64,000 nucleotides of DNA from Xanthomonas arboricola pv. juglandis (GCF_001013475.1 NZ_JZEF01000005.1:259440-323439); one strand, 5' to 3'; shown: positions 9,139-17,972, counted from the stretch's first letter. Translations and numbers: made by a program. The notes: generated by a model from the letters alone, not told the origin.

Positions 9139-10353
9139 ATGCAGCCTTCCCTTCGCACCATCAAGCACGGCCTGCAGACGGCCACCGAACGGCTGGCCCG
9201 GGAATTGGCGCAGCCCGGCGAGGCCGTGCCGCAGTGGAACCGGCTGCAATGGCAGCTGGCCGCGGCCGCAGCGGCCGCGCATGGGGTGTCGCCGCTGCTG
9301 CAACGCCGCTCGTTGTGGCAGGACGCCGACTGGACCGCGTTCCTGCACGAGCAACGCAGCCATGTCGAAGACCGCCATCGGCGCATCGCGCTGCTGCTGA
9401 CGCGCATCGACGCGGCAGCGCGTGCGGCGGGCATCGCCCTGGTCGGTCTCAAGGGCACCGCCCTGCATCGGCTCGGCGTCTATCTGCCCGGCGATCGCCC
9501 GATGGCCGATATCGATCTGCTGGTGGCGCCGGAGGATGCGCCCGCGGCGGCGACCCTGTTGTGCGAGCTTGGCTACGCGGCCTCCTTCGAACAATGGAAG
9601 CATCAGGTGTTCAAGCCGCTGCAGGGCGAGGCGGTCGCAGGGCTGGGCGAGCATCGCGATGCGCCGATCAATCTCGAGCTGCATACCCGCATCCAGGAAC
9701 GCCTGCCGCTGAGCAGCGTGGACATCACCGCGCGCATCCTGCCGGAGCGTCCGCAGCCGGGATTGAATCCCTACCCGTCGGTCGGCGCGCTGATGTGCCA
9801 TCTGCTGCTGCACGCAGCCGGCGGCATCTGCCAGCGCAGCATCCGCCTGATGCATCTGCATGACCTGGCATTGCTGGCCACGCGCATGGGCCCGCGCGAC
9901 TGGGAACAGTTGTGGGACGACCCGGCCATGGCACCGTGGTGGGCGTTGCCACCGCTGCTGCTGTTGCAACGTTATTACCGCAGCGTGGTGCCGCCGGCGG
10001 TGATGGCGCGGCTGCAGGCCGATTGCCCGCGCCTGCTGCGCATGCGTGCGGCCCGCCAGACCCTGACCACCGCCTCGTGTTCCAACCTGTGGTTGTCGGC
10101 CCTGCCCGGCATCGAATGGTCACGCTCGCTGGGCGAAGCGCGCCAGTACCTGCGCAACCGGATAGTACCGTCGGCCGAGAGCCGCAAGGAACGTGCGGAC
10201 ATGCTGCAGACCCAGTTGTGGCTTCAGGACCAGCCGTGGGTGCGGCAGACCCAACTGCGCCGGGTGATGACGCGCCTGACCCGGCCGGTGCCGCGCACCG
10301 ACATGCTGTATGTGGTGCGTGCAGCGCTGGACGGCTATCTGCAACCAGTCTGA
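9139..10353 (+). CDS. nucleotidyltransferase family protein (PF14907-like)
   Basis: A 404-residue protein of the uncharacterised nucleotidyltransferase family seen in EPS and modified-peptide loci. The diagnostic motif is LVGLKGTALHRLGVY followed by MADIDLLV, where D124 and D126 would be the metal-binding aspartates of the polymerase-beta-like fold. A C-terminal all-helical region with HLLLHAAGG and HLHDLALL follows. In lasso-peptide clusters such proteins occur with HprK-like kinases, and here both are in the same 6-kb block, which supports a shared pathway. The acceptor is unknown. It lies 60 bp downstream of the radical SAM gene on the same strand. Confidence 0.8.
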   Translation: MQPSLRTIKHGLQTATERLARELAQPGEAVPQWNRLQWQLAAAAAAAHGVSPLLQRRSLWQDADWTAFLHEQRSHVEDRHRRIALLLTRIDAAARAAGIALVGLKGTALHRLGVYLPGDRPMADIDLLVAPEDAPAAATLLCELGYAASFEQWKHQVFKPLQGEAVAGLGEHRDAPINLELHTRIQERLPLSSVDITARILPERPQPGLNPYPSVGALMCHLLLHAAGGICQRSIRLMHLHDLALLATRMGPRDWEQLWDDPAMAPWWALPPLLLLQRYYRSVVPPAVMARLQADCPRLLRMRAARQTLTTASCSNLWLSALPGIEWSRSLGEARQYLRNRIVPSAESRKERADMLQTQLWLQDQPWVRQTQLRRVMTRLTRPVPRTDMLYVVRAALDGYLQPV

Positions 10354-10410
10354 GCGCGGCTGACAACGCTACTGCGCTCACTGCCGCACCGACGCGGCCG
10401 GTGCCCTGAG

Positions 10411-10428
10411 GCGGCAGGTATCTGCCGC
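10411..10428. repeat. hairpin GCGGCAG-N4-CTGCCGC
   Basis: Perfect 7-bp inverted repeat with GTAT loop, 58 bp past the nucleotidyltransferase stop. It could act as a weak transcription stop or mRNA-stabilising hairpin for the radical SAM/nucleotidyltransferase transcript; there is no T-tract. Confidence 0.3.
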
Positions 10429-10642
10429 ACAGTCCGATTCCGCGCGCGCCGGCCGCATCCATCCATCGGCCGCTCGCCACGCCTTGTTGGCTATTCCATG
10501 CCTGCAGCGGGCATGCGCTAGCTGCTGGCTTGTTCAGCCGATCGCCCTTGCGAGGATGTCACCACGTTCGGCCTGGCAATCTCGTTGATGCACCACGCGC
10601 GTTGCATGGCGGCCGCTGCAGGCTGCGTCCTTACAGGCGCAG

Positions 10643-11755
10643 TCAGCGCAGCGGCCGCGCCTCGCACAGTTGCCGATACAGCTGCTCGAACAGTCGCGTG
10701 GTCAACGCCGCGTCCTCGCGTACCGCACGGCATTGCGCCGCCCAGGCCAGGCGCAGGCGCAGCTCGTCGTCGGCCAGGACCTGGCGGACGGCTTCTGCCA
10801 GCCCGGCCCAGTCGCCCGGCGGTACCGCGAGTGCGCACACCGGTGCCCACTCGACCAGATGCCCGACTGCGGTACCGACGGTAGGCACGCCGGCGACCGC
10901 CGCTTCCAACAGCACCAGCGGGCCGGCTTCGTGCAAGGACGACAGCACCATCAGGTCGGCCGTCTGCATGATCGGGCGCAACTCGCGCTGGGTCTTGAAA
11001 CCGAGAAAACGCACCTGCCCGCCCAGGTCCAGCTGGTGCACCAGGCGCTGCATGGCACCATCCAGCGTATCGACGCCGACCATGTCCAGGGTAAAGGCGA
11101 CACCGGCGCGTTTGAGCGCCGCCATTGCCTGCAGCAAGGTGGTCTGGTCCTTGACCGGATTGAGGCTGGCCACATGCAGCAAGCGGGCGATGCCGCCGCT
11201 GCGTGCACGTGGCGCGGCCGGTGGCCAGGCCCGCAGATCCACGCCCAGCGGCACCCGCTGCGCGTGGATGCCGAGCGCCGTCAGCGACTCGAGGATGGGC
11301 GCGCTGGCCGCGGTGACGCGGTCGGCCAGGCGCAGGATCACCGCTTCGCGCAGCCGCCCGCGCCAACGCTGCCGGCCGCCGTAGCCGATGCCATGCAATG
11401 CGACGAGTTCGCCACCGGCGATATGCACCACGCTTGGACGGCGCAACAGCCTTGCCGCGGCGACCGCGATCAGGCTGCAATAGCCGGAAAAGATCGCCTG
11501 GATCACATCGAACGGAGCACGCCGGTGTTCACTGGCAATGGCGGCGATCGCGCGCGTGCGGGTGCGCCTGGCGCCGATGTTGTGCACGGTGGCGCCGCGC
11601 AATGCCCAGGTACCGGGCAGCGGCTCCTGGTGCAGCACGAACACATGCACCTGGTGATGGCGCGCCAGCCATTCGATCAGGGTCAGGAACACCGGGATCA
11701 CGCGGACCTCGCCGCTGCGGTCGACGCCGCCCGGGACCACCAGGGCCAGTTTCAT
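10643..11755 (-). CDS. glycosyltransferase family 4
   Basis: A 370-residue GT-B glycosyltransferase. The N-terminal domain begins MKLALVVPGGVDRSGEVRVI; the C-terminal domain has ARLLHVASLNPVKDQTTLL (nucleotide-sugar site) and the EX7E retaining motif E276-E284 in HEAGPLVLLEAA. It would transfer a hexose or similar sugar onto the growing lipid-linked repeat unit on the cytoplasmic side. ATG 11755 overlaps the preceding gene's stop by 4 bp (ATGA). This is the last gene of the minus-strand polysaccharide operon; the donor sugar cannot be predicted. Confidence 0.85.
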   Translation of the reverse strand: MKLALVVPGGVDRSGEVRVIPVFLTLIEWLARHHQVHVFVLHQEPLPGTWALRGATVHNIGARRTRTRAIAAIASEHRRAPFDVIQAIFSGYCSLIAVAAARLLRRPSVVHIAGGELVALHGIGYGGRQRWRGRLREAVILRLADRVTAASAPILESLTALGIHAQRVPLGVDLRAWPPAAPRARSGGIARLLHVASLNPVKDQTTLLQAMAALKRAGVAFTLDMVGVDTLDGAMQRLVHQLDLGGQVRFLGFKTQRELRPIMQTADLMVLSSLHEAGPLVLLEAAVAGVPTVGTAVGHLVEWAPVCALAVPPGDWAGLAEAVRQVLADDELRLRLAWAAQCRAVREDAALTTRLFEQLYRQLCEARPLR

Positions 11756-12879
11756 GCGGCCCGCCCTGGCGCGGCCAGCAACCGGGTGTACGCATGCTTC
11801 CAGCGTTGTCCCACTGCGGAAAACGACAGCCGTGCCTCGAAATGCGCGCGTACCTGTGCGCGGTCGGGGCGTTGCCGGAAGAGCCGCAACAGCAGTTCCG
11901 CCAGGGCCGAGGCATCGCCCACCGGCCACAACGCGCCGACTGCGCCGCCATCGCTGAGCGCACGAAAGGCCGGGATATCGGTCAAGAGCGGCAAGGTGCC
12001 GCAGGCATACGCTTCCACTGCGGCATAACCGCAGCTCTCCGCATGGCTGGCGGAGACGAACAGGTCGCAGGCACGCAGCAGGGTTTCCACACGCGCATGC
12101 GGCACCTTGCCCAGCAACTGCACGCAGCGCGCCAGCGACGGATCGGCGCGCAGGCGCTGCTGTACCTGCTCCAGCAATGGCGCCTGGTCGAACACGCACC
12201 ACAGCCGCAGGCCCGGCAACATGCGCGCGGCCAGGGCGACGGCATCGAGCACGCACAGCGGATCCTTGGCCGCGCTCAGATGCCCGACCCACAACATACA
12301 GGGGTCGCCCTGCAGGCGGGTGTGCTCGCGTGCCTGCAGGCGATCGCCCGGCGAGAAGCGGCTGCTCGATTCGGGAATCGCAAACAGCTGCGTCCTGGCC
12401 TTGAACAGGCGCGCCTGTGCGAACGGCTGCGCCATGTCTAGCGAGGTGAACGCGATCCCGGCGGCGGCAGCGTAGCGACGCCGCCACACACTCCGGGCCC
12501 ACCAGCGCGGCGGGCGGTTGGCGTGATCCTGCAGCAGGATCGGCGTATGCGGCAGCAGGCGGGCAAGACGGCGTGCATCGCCGGCAAATTCCAGACCGTG
12601 GACATGGACCACATCGGCGCCGATCTCGCGCAGCGTCGCCGCAAGCAGCGCTGCGCGCTGCGCACTGCCGCGCGCGCCCAGCTCGACGAAGCGGTAGTCC
12701 ACGCCCTGGCGGCTGAGCCGCAGGTCCAATGCAGAGGCCTGGACCACCGCCACGCGCACCCCGGCGCTGGCGACGGCCTCGGCGATATCGGCCAGCGATG
12801 GCCATTGCGCGAACACCTGTTCTGCCGTCAGGCCGGCCGGCGTCGGCACCAGGTTGAGTTGCGCCACCCGCAAGCTCAT
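11752..12879 (-). CDS. glycosyltransferase family 4
   Basis: A 375-residue GT-B glycosyltransferase unrelated in detail to its neighbour but of the same fold. Key features are GADVVHVHGLEF near residue 90, MLWVGHLSAAKDPL at the start of the donor domain, and the EX7E motif in AESCGYAAVEAYACGTLPLL. Start ATG 12879 overlaps by 4 bp the stop of the short upstream frame at 12876-13019, and its own stop overlaps the next glycosyltransferase start, so translation is coupled through the operon. Donor and acceptor are unknown. Confidence 0.83.
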   Translation of the reverse strand: MSLRVAQLNLVPTPAGLTAEQVFAQWPSLADIAEAVASAGVRVAVVQASALDLRLSRQGVDYRFVELGARGSAQRAALLAATLREIGADVVHVHGLEFAGDARRLARLLPHTPILLQDHANRPPRWWARSVWRRRYAAAAGIAFTSLDMAQPFAQARLFKARTQLFAIPESSSRFSPGDRLQAREHTRLQGDPCMLWVGHLSAAKDPLCVLDAVALAARMLPGLRLWCVFDQAPLLEQVQQRLRADPSLARCVQLLGKVPHARVETLLRACDLFVSASHAESCGYAAVEAYACGTLPLLTDIPAFRALSDGGAVGALWPVGDASALAELLLRLFRQRPDRAQVRAHFEARLSFSAVGQRWKHAYTRLLAAPGRAA

Positions 12880-13019
12880 GACAGCGACCGCGCCCGGATT
12901 GCATGGCCTGCAATCGCGATCGGGCCACGTGGCGCGCACCGCGCGGCGCGCAAACGGCAAGGCTTGCCCGCGGCCGAGGTGCTGCAGGCACACGCCAGCA
13001 TGACCGCCACGGCGCTCAC
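12876..13019 (-). CDS. candidate small cysteine-containing protein, 47 residues
   Basis: A short frame that exactly bridges two operon genes: its GTG (13019) overlaps the methyltransferase stop as GTGA and its TGA overlaps the next glycosyltransferase ATG as ATGA, the same 4-bp junctions used throughout this operon. An internal ATG lies at 13001. The product starts hydrophobic (VSAVAVMLACACS), has four cysteines (residues 10, 12, 21, 28) and is then basic and rich in Arg and Ala. LAC resembles a lipobox but the segment is short. It could be a small membrane or lipoprotein, a coupling peptide, or a substrate for the locus's modifying enzymes. No known family recognised. A chance open frame is possible. 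Confidence 0.4.
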   Translation of the reverse strand: MSAVAVMLACACSTSAAGKPCRLRAARCAPRGPIAIAGHAIRARSLS

Positions 13020-13714
13020 GCGATGCGCCGCAGCCGCAGCACCAGCGCGACCGGCACCTGCAGCGCGGCCCGGTCGAACCGTGCACCGGGCGCGATGTCG
13101 GCCGGGTCCAGCATCGGCTCGGCCACCGCTTCGATCTCCATCCCCAGCGCCGCACAGGCCGCATGCCAATGGCTGTAGAGATGTTGCGTGTGCCGCACCG
13201 CGTACTGCCGGCCATCGGCCTTGAAGTCGCGCCGCCAGCCCAGCGCATGGCCGATCGGATGCACGTCGCTGCACAGCACGATGCCGCCGACGCGGGTGAC
13301 CCGATGCAGTTCTTCCAGCGCCGGCCACAGCCGCTGCAGATGGCCGACCACCAGGCCGCAGACGCTGAGATCGGCCGCTGCATCGTCCAGCGGCAGCTGC
13401 TCCAGGCTGCCCTGTTGCAGCCGCATGCGCGCCGCTGGCCAGTGCTGCGACAGCTCGGCGTGCGCACGCTGCAGCATCTGCGGCGACAGATCCACGCCGG
13501 TGACCTGCAGCGCGCCGCGTCGCAAGGCATGCAGCATGTAGCGGCCACTGCCGCAGCCGGCGTCCAGCACGTGCTGGCCCTGCAACACGCTCGGCATCAG
13601 CGCGAGCATGGCGCGTTCCTCGGCCAGCATCACCGGATTGTGCGCATGCGGCGGATACGCCTGCGCCCACAGCGCATACGCCGCTGCCGGCTCCAGCGTC
13701 GGCACTGCGCTCAC
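13016..13714 (-). CDS. SAM-dependent methyltransferase (class I)
   Basis: A 232-residue class I methyltransferase of the UbiE/type-11 kind. Motif I is HVLDAGCGSGRYML (about residues 45-58), followed by VTGVDLSPQML and GLVVGHL as motifs II-III. The start is taken as GTG 13714, which overlaps the amidohydrolase stop by 4 bp (GTGA); no in-frame ATG is better placed. It is one of two methyltransferases that flank the amidohydrolase gene, and probably methylates a sugar or another building block of the surface polymer. Confidence 0.82.
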   Translation of the reverse strand: MSAVPTLEPAAAYALWAQAYPPHAHNPVMLAEERAMLALMPSVLQGQHVLDAGCGSGRYMLHALRRGALQVTGVDLSPQMLQRAHAELSQHWPAARMRLQQGSLEQLPLDDAAADLSVCGLVVGHLQRLWPALEELHRVTRVGGIVLCSDVHPIGHALGWRRDFKADGRQYAVRHTQHLYSHWHAACAALGMEIEAVAEPMLDPADIAPGARFDRAALQVPVALVLRLRRIA

Positions 13715-14943
13715 GACAGCGCACCGCTGGCGGCCATGGCCATGCCGGGCCGGTGCGCAGCCTGCGCCACGCGCTGCAGGCCCGGTTCCAGTGCCAGCAC
13801 CGCCGGATCGGCCAGCGTGGCGTCGAGCAGCTTGGGGCGGCCATCCAGCAGTACCGGCACGGTCGGGACGCCTGCAGCGTCGAACCAGCCGGCAAAATCC
13901 GGGTCGGCGATGCGCGGGACGCCATCGCGTATCACCGCACGCAGGTCGCTGCGTGCGCAGCCCACCACGCTGTCGGCCGGGTCGCCACCGCGGTCGCGCA
14001 CGATCACCAGATCGGCCGCCGCCCCCGGCGCCAGGCGTCCACGCGTGGCCATGCGCAGGATGCGCGCCGACTGATGGGTGACCAGGCCGAGCAATAGATC
14101 CGCGGCCAAGCCGCTGCTGGCGGCGATGCGCAGTTCTTCCAGCAGATCGCGCGAACCGCTGACGCGCGAATCGTTGCCCAACGCGAGCCGGCCCGCCATG
14201 CACAGGCGCCAGGGGTCGAGCGTGCGACCCAGCAGCGCAAGATTGCTCGACGGGCACCACACCACCGCCGCGCCGCATACGATCACCCGCTCGATGTCGC
14301 GTTCGCCCATGCCCACACCGTGAATCAGCACGCTGTTGGAGGCCAGGCAACCGAGCCGATCCAGTTCGTCCAGTTCGACAGCCGCCACCGCGTCGGTGCC
14401 TTCGGCCAGGTGGATCATCCAGGGATGCTCGGACGAGGTGGCGGCAAAGCTGCCCTGCACCGGTGGGCCATAACCGGTCCATCCCAGTGCATAGCTCCAG
14501 CCGAACTCGCGCAGCAGGCCAACCGGAAAGCTGGCCTCGTCCAGGGTGGCATGCCACGGGTCGTGCTGCGCCACGCAGGTGACGCCGGCCAGCAGATTCT
14601 TCAATCCACCGTGACGCAGACGCACCGCCTTGGGCACACGCAGGGCCGCGGCCACCTCGGAATGCCGGAAGTGCGCCTGGAATGCCTCGATCCACGCATA
14701 GCTGTTGGGAAACGCCGCGCCCTGCGGCAGCGGCGGCACGCAGTTGACCTGCAGATGATCGTGCGCATTGATCAGGCCGGGCGCCAGCACATGCCCCTGC
14801 AGGTCCAGGCGCAGGCTGCGCGTGCCGAGCGTGCCGCCGAAGCGCCCTGCGCGGATGGTCAGCGGCGCGCGCGAGGGGCCGGCCAGGGTGATCGAGCGCG
14901 CGCCCTGCAGACAGACATCGGCCATGGACATCGGCGTCTCCAC
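13711..14943 (-). CDS. amidohydrolase family protein (metal-dependent, ATZ/TRZ-like)
   Basis: A 410-residue amidohydrolase-superfamily protein. Metal-ligand positions can be read in order: HDH (in LINAHDHLQ), H of MIHLAEG, H of LIHGVGMGE and D of LALGNDSRVSG, the set expected of the cytosine-deaminase/chlorohydrolase subgroup. It ends with the usual RLAPGAAADLVIV region. Such enzymes deaminate, deacylate or dehalogenate small substrates; it is an unexpected member of a polysaccharide operon and might trim an N-linked substituent (inference). GTG 14943, ATG 14931 and ATG 14925 are all possible starts. It directly abuts the upstream methyltransferase gene. Confidence 0.82.
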   Translation of the reverse strand: METPMSMADVCLQGARSITLAGPSRAPLTIRAGRFGGTLGTRSLRLDLQGHVLAPGLINAHDHLQVNCVPPLPQGAAFPNSYAWIEAFQAHFRHSEVAAALRVPKAVRLRHGGLKNLLAGVTCVAQHDPWHATLDEASFPVGLLREFGWSYALGWTGYGPPVQGSFAATSSEHPWMIHLAEGTDAVAAVELDELDRLGCLASNSVLIHGVGMGERDIERVIVCGAAVVWCPSSNLALLGRTLDPWRLCMAGRLALGNDSRVSGSRDLLEELRIAASSGLAADLLLGLVTHQSARILRMATRGRLAPGAAADLVIVRDRGGDPADSVVGCARSDLRAVIRDGVPRIADPDFAGWFDAAGVPTVPVLLDGRPKLLDATLADPAVLALEPGLQRVAQAAHRPGMAMAASGALS

Positions 14944-15786
14944 TCAGCGCTTGCGCATCACGATCAGGAAGTGGTCGCCCATGTCGCGCAGCAACGGCAG
15001 GCCGCCCAGCCGGTCGTCGCACTGCCCCAGGCGCGCGGACAGGCGCGGATGCCGTTCGCAAAAATCCACCAGGTACGGCGGCGGCAGGAACAGACTCAAC
15101 GCGCAATAGCGGTCCAGGACGAAGTGCTTGGCAAAGGCGCGGTAGAACTCGCGCGGCAGGTGGTACCAGGTCCAGATGGTGTGGCCGTTCATGCCCACCG
15201 CGGTGACCCCGCGCGCGGCCCGCACCGCGGCGCGTTTGAACCGCCCGCGCACGCCGTAATGGCCGATTTCCCAGGGGCAGATTCGCCCGATCACCGAGAA
15301 CACCAGGCAGCCATCGGCGCGCAGCAGACGCGCGCATTCGGCCGCCACCGCCGGCAGATCCGGCGCGCAGTTGAGCGGGCCGAAGTTGGAATACATGCCG
15401 TCGAAGCGGCCCTGCAGCTGGTCGAGCTGCTGGATGCCGACATGGGCCGCGCTCAGGCGCTCTTGCAGGCCTTGCGTGGCCGCGCGATGGCGGGTGCGCT
15501 CGACCATCGCCGGCGACCAGTCGGTGGCCAGCACGTGATAACCGCGACGTGCGAATTCGCCGGCATCCAGGCCGGTACCGCAGCCCAGGTCCACCAGATG
15601 CGAGCCCACCGGCAGTTCGGCCGCGACCGTGTCCCACAAGGTGGTGCGCATGCGCTGGATCAACGCGTTGTTGCCGCGTGGGCCGTCGTAGTCGGGCGCA
15701 ACGCTGTCGAACGCGCGTTGCGTCTCCAGCAAACGCTCCGGGGCCACCGTGCCACCGCGCGCCGCATGCTCATTGATCACCGACAT
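14944..15786 (-). CDS. SAM-dependent methyltransferase (class I)
   Basis: A 280-residue methyltransferase. After an N-terminal helix (QRAFDSVAPDYDGPRGNN) comes motif I LVDLGCGTGLDAGEFARRG (residues 64-82), motif II VLATDWSPAMV and FDGMYSNFGPLNC as the motif IV region. The C-terminal part with FCERHPRLSARL is characteristic of methyltransferases found in EPS and PEP-CTERM-type clusters. ATG 15786 is a clear start. The gap to the upstream Wzz-like gene is about 157 bp, the longest in this operon. The acceptor is unknown. Confidence 0.83.
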   Translation of the reverse strand: MSVINEHAARGGTVAPERLLETQRAFDSVAPDYDGPRGNNALIQRMRTTLWDTVAAELPVGSHLVDLGCGTGLDAGEFARRGYHVLATDWSPAMVERTRHRAATQGLQERLSAAHVGIQQLDQLQGRFDGMYSNFGPLNCAPDLPAVAAECARLLRADGCLVFSVIGRICPWEIGHYGVRGRFKRAAVRAARGVTAVGMNGHTIWTWYHLPREFYRAFAKHFVLDRYCALSLFLPPPYLVDFCERHPRLSARLGQCDDRLGGLPLLRDMGDHFLIVMRKR

Positions 15787-15943
15787 GCGCAGCCTCCCAT
15801 ACCGATCCAGCTGTTCTCACGACACTCTCCAGGCGCGATACCGCCAACGCGGCACCGCTTGATTGACCGGTGAGTGCCACGCGCCGGCGGTTTGGTTGCA
15901 GCGTGGGCAGCGTTGCGCAGCGTGCCGCACGGCGCTGCGCAGA

Positions 15944-16795
15944 TCAGCCGGCAGCGCGCGGAGTGGCCACCGCGCGGCGCCGCCATGCATTGCGCAACAC
16001 CGCCGCCAGCACCGCCAGCCCCGCCCCGCCGAGCAGGCCGGCGGCCCAGGCGGTGACGGCATTGGGAAACGCCTGCTGCTCGGGCACGTACAACGGCCAC
16101 GCCAGCGAGGTCTGATAGGTGTAGCGCGTGGTCAGGCGGGCAATCAGATCGTCGCGTTCGCTCTTCAATGCGCGCACGGTGGTGTTGCTGTCGGTCAACA
16201 GCACGCCTGCCAGCACCTGGGCCGGCGTGGCCGCGGCGGCGCCCTGCCCGGCCTGCACCTGCTGCTGCAGCTGATCGCGGTTGCGGATTGCCGCGCGCAG
16301 ATCGTCGGTGAGGCCTTGCAGGCGTGTACGCGCCAGTGCGAGCGCCACCGCATTGGTGTCGCCGTGCAGGCCCTGCAAGGCGCTCACCGTCGCCAACGCC
16401 AGACTGCGCGCCTGCGCCGACGATTCGGCCCGGATGGTCACCCCGATCAGATTGGCATACGGGTCCGGGTCCGGCTTGAGGCTGCCGCGGTACAGCTGCG
16501 CAGCGCGGCTTTTCAGCGGCACGCCGGCCTGGCGCAGCACCGCATCCTGGAACAGCCGCGTCTTCATGCGGTCGATCACGCGCTGGAACGGCTCGACCTT
16601 GGGGTCGCGCCCGGCCGGCGTGGGGCCGATCTCGCCGACCTGGATCCAGGCGGTGGCTTCCCACTGCGGCCTGGCCAGGCGGGTAAAGGCCAAGGTCAAT
16701 GCAAGCACCACCACCAGCGCAGCCAGCGCCCAGCGCCATTCGCGGCGCAGGATGCGCCACAGGTCGATCAGATAGATATCGTCGTGTTGAGTCAT
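15944..16795 (-). CDS. Wzz-type polysaccharide chain-length determinant
   Basis: A 283-residue inner-membrane protein with the PCP/Wzz plan: a short cytoplasmic N-terminus (MTQHDDIYLIDLWRILRREW), one transmembrane helix (about 22-40), a large periplasmic coiled region and a C-terminal helix (about 248-270). There is no fused tyrosine-kinase domain. It should set the polymer length made by the neighbouring Wzy. The frame is open upstream, but the start MTQHDD at 16795 is typical for the family. It sits between the polymerase and the methyltransferases. Confidence 0.82.
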   Translation of the reverse strand: MTQHDDIYLIDLWRILRREWRWALAALVVVLALTLAFTRLARPQWEATAWIQVGEIGPTPAGRDPKVEPFQRVIDRMKTRLFQDAVLRQAGVPLKSRAAQLYRGSLKPDPDPYANLIGVTIRAESSAQARSLALATVSALQGLHGDTNAVALALARTRLQGLTDDLRAAIRNRDQLQQQVQAGQGAAAATPAQVLAGVLLTDSNTTVRALKSERDDLIARLTTRYTYQTSLAWPLYVPEQQAFPNAVTAWAAGLLGGAGLAVLAAVLRNAWRRRAVATPRAAG

Positions 16796-16838
16796 GGTGC
16801 ACCGGCTCTGGAACAGGGTAAAGCGGAGCGGCCGCGCA

Positions 16839-17972
16839 TTACGCAGCAGCGGTGGGTACGGCATTGCGGGTAGGCAACAGCACCGTGCAGGCATGCAACA
16901 CCAGGCACAGCGCGATGAAGCCGAAATTGGTCCAGGTGAAGGCCTGCGGCGCGAACGGCGACATCAGGCAGGCATAGGCGATGCGCAGGAAGATCAGCAC
17001 ATGGAAGATCGACAGCGAGCGGTTGAGCAGGCGCACGCTCCACACCAGCCCCGCATACAACGCCAGCAGCGCCAGCAACGCACCCGGCGCGCCCCAGGCC
17101 ATCAGGAACGGAAAGAATTCGGTCCCCACATTGATGTTGGGCGCGTCCAGCGGAATGCTGGTGCCGGCGGTGGCGATCGAGCCACTAAAGGGCACCAGCT
17201 GATTGACCAGGAAACTGGCGTTGACGTAGCCCTTGGCCAGGATCGCGCCGAAGTTGTACGGCCCGGCGCTGATGTACAGCAGCAACCACTGCACGCCCTG
17301 CGGCATGGCGCGATACAAGGCACTGAACGGCAGGGCGACCGTGGCCAGCGAGCCGGAACGCAGTGCGCCGAGGATGGAAAACACCCCGCCGCCGGCCAGC
17401 ATCAGCAGGCCGATGGTCTTCCATGGCAGGCGACGTGCCGGATCGCGGCGCAACAGCATCACCAGCACAAACGAAAACAGCCCGGCAAAGATGCGGTTGC
17501 GGTCGATCACCACGATTGGAAACACGAAACCCAGCGTCAGCATCGCCGCGCGCAGCCCGCGATGGCGCACGCACAGCAGCGCGATCGGCGGCAGGATCCA
17601 GCACATGTTGGAGATATGCCGCACATGCGCGCGCAGCGGGCTCAAGGTGGCATACGAGGACGGATCGCTGAACAGCGGAACCGGAAACAGCGCCACATCC
17701 ACGATGCAGAACAGCGTCACCACCGCCGCCAGCGTCAGCACCAGGAAGGCATCGCGGGTGCCGGCGTAACGGTAGGCGCGAAAGCGCTCCACCGCAGGCA
17801 ACTGCACGCGCAGCACGGCGTCCAGTACACAGGTCGCGGCGGCGGCGGCGGCCAGCAGCGCGATGCCGTCCGCATAGTCGCCGGGCAAGCTGTAAGTCAG
17901 AAGCGTCAGCGCGCAGCTGAGCAGCATCGGCAGCGCCAGATAGGTCGCCGGCCGGCGTAGCAGCGTGCTCAT
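16839..17972 (-). CDS. Wzy-like polysaccharide polymerase (O-antigen ligase/polymerase fold)
   Basis: A 377-residue integral membrane protein with about ten hydrophobic segments and a long periplasmic loop in the second half (GPYNFGAILAKGYVNAS to NINVGTEFFP), as in oligosaccharide-repeat polymerases. Sequence identity among such proteins is very low, so the call rests on topology and on the neighbours: wzz-like gene downstream, GT2 and wzx-like genes upstream. ATG 17972 overlaps the GT2 stop by 4 bp. Confidence 0.72.
   Translation of the reverse strand: MSTLLRRPATYLALPMLLSCALTLLTYSLPGDYADGIALLAAAAAATCVLDAVLRVQLPAVERFRAYRYAGTRDAFLVLTLAAVVTLFCIVDVALFPVPLFSDPSSYATLSPLRAHVRHISNMCWILPPIALLCVRHRGLRAAMLTLGFVFPIVVIDRNRIFAGLFSFVLVMLLRRDPARRLPWKTIGLLMLAGGGVFSILGALRSGSLATVALPFSALYRAMPQGVQWLLLYISAGPYNFGAILAKGYVNASFLVNQLVPFSGSIATAGTSIPLDAPNINVGTEFFPFLMAWGAPGALLALLALYAGLVWSVRLLNRSLSIFHVLIFLRIAYACLMSPFAPQAFTWTNFGFIALCLVLHACTVLLPTRNAVPTAAA

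Noticed and set aside
4500..10353. A standard lasso-peptide cluster
   Set aside because: The kinase, nucleotidyltransferase and ABC exporter fit, but the B-type protease, the asparagine-synthetase-like cyclase and a precursor gene are missing.
13016..15637. A long minus-strand frame that could be read as a fusion of the two methyltransferases and the amidohydrolase
   Set aside because: Only its last 232 codons are protein-like; the rest is out of phase with the real amidohydrolase and methyltransferase genes, which have their own starts and stops.
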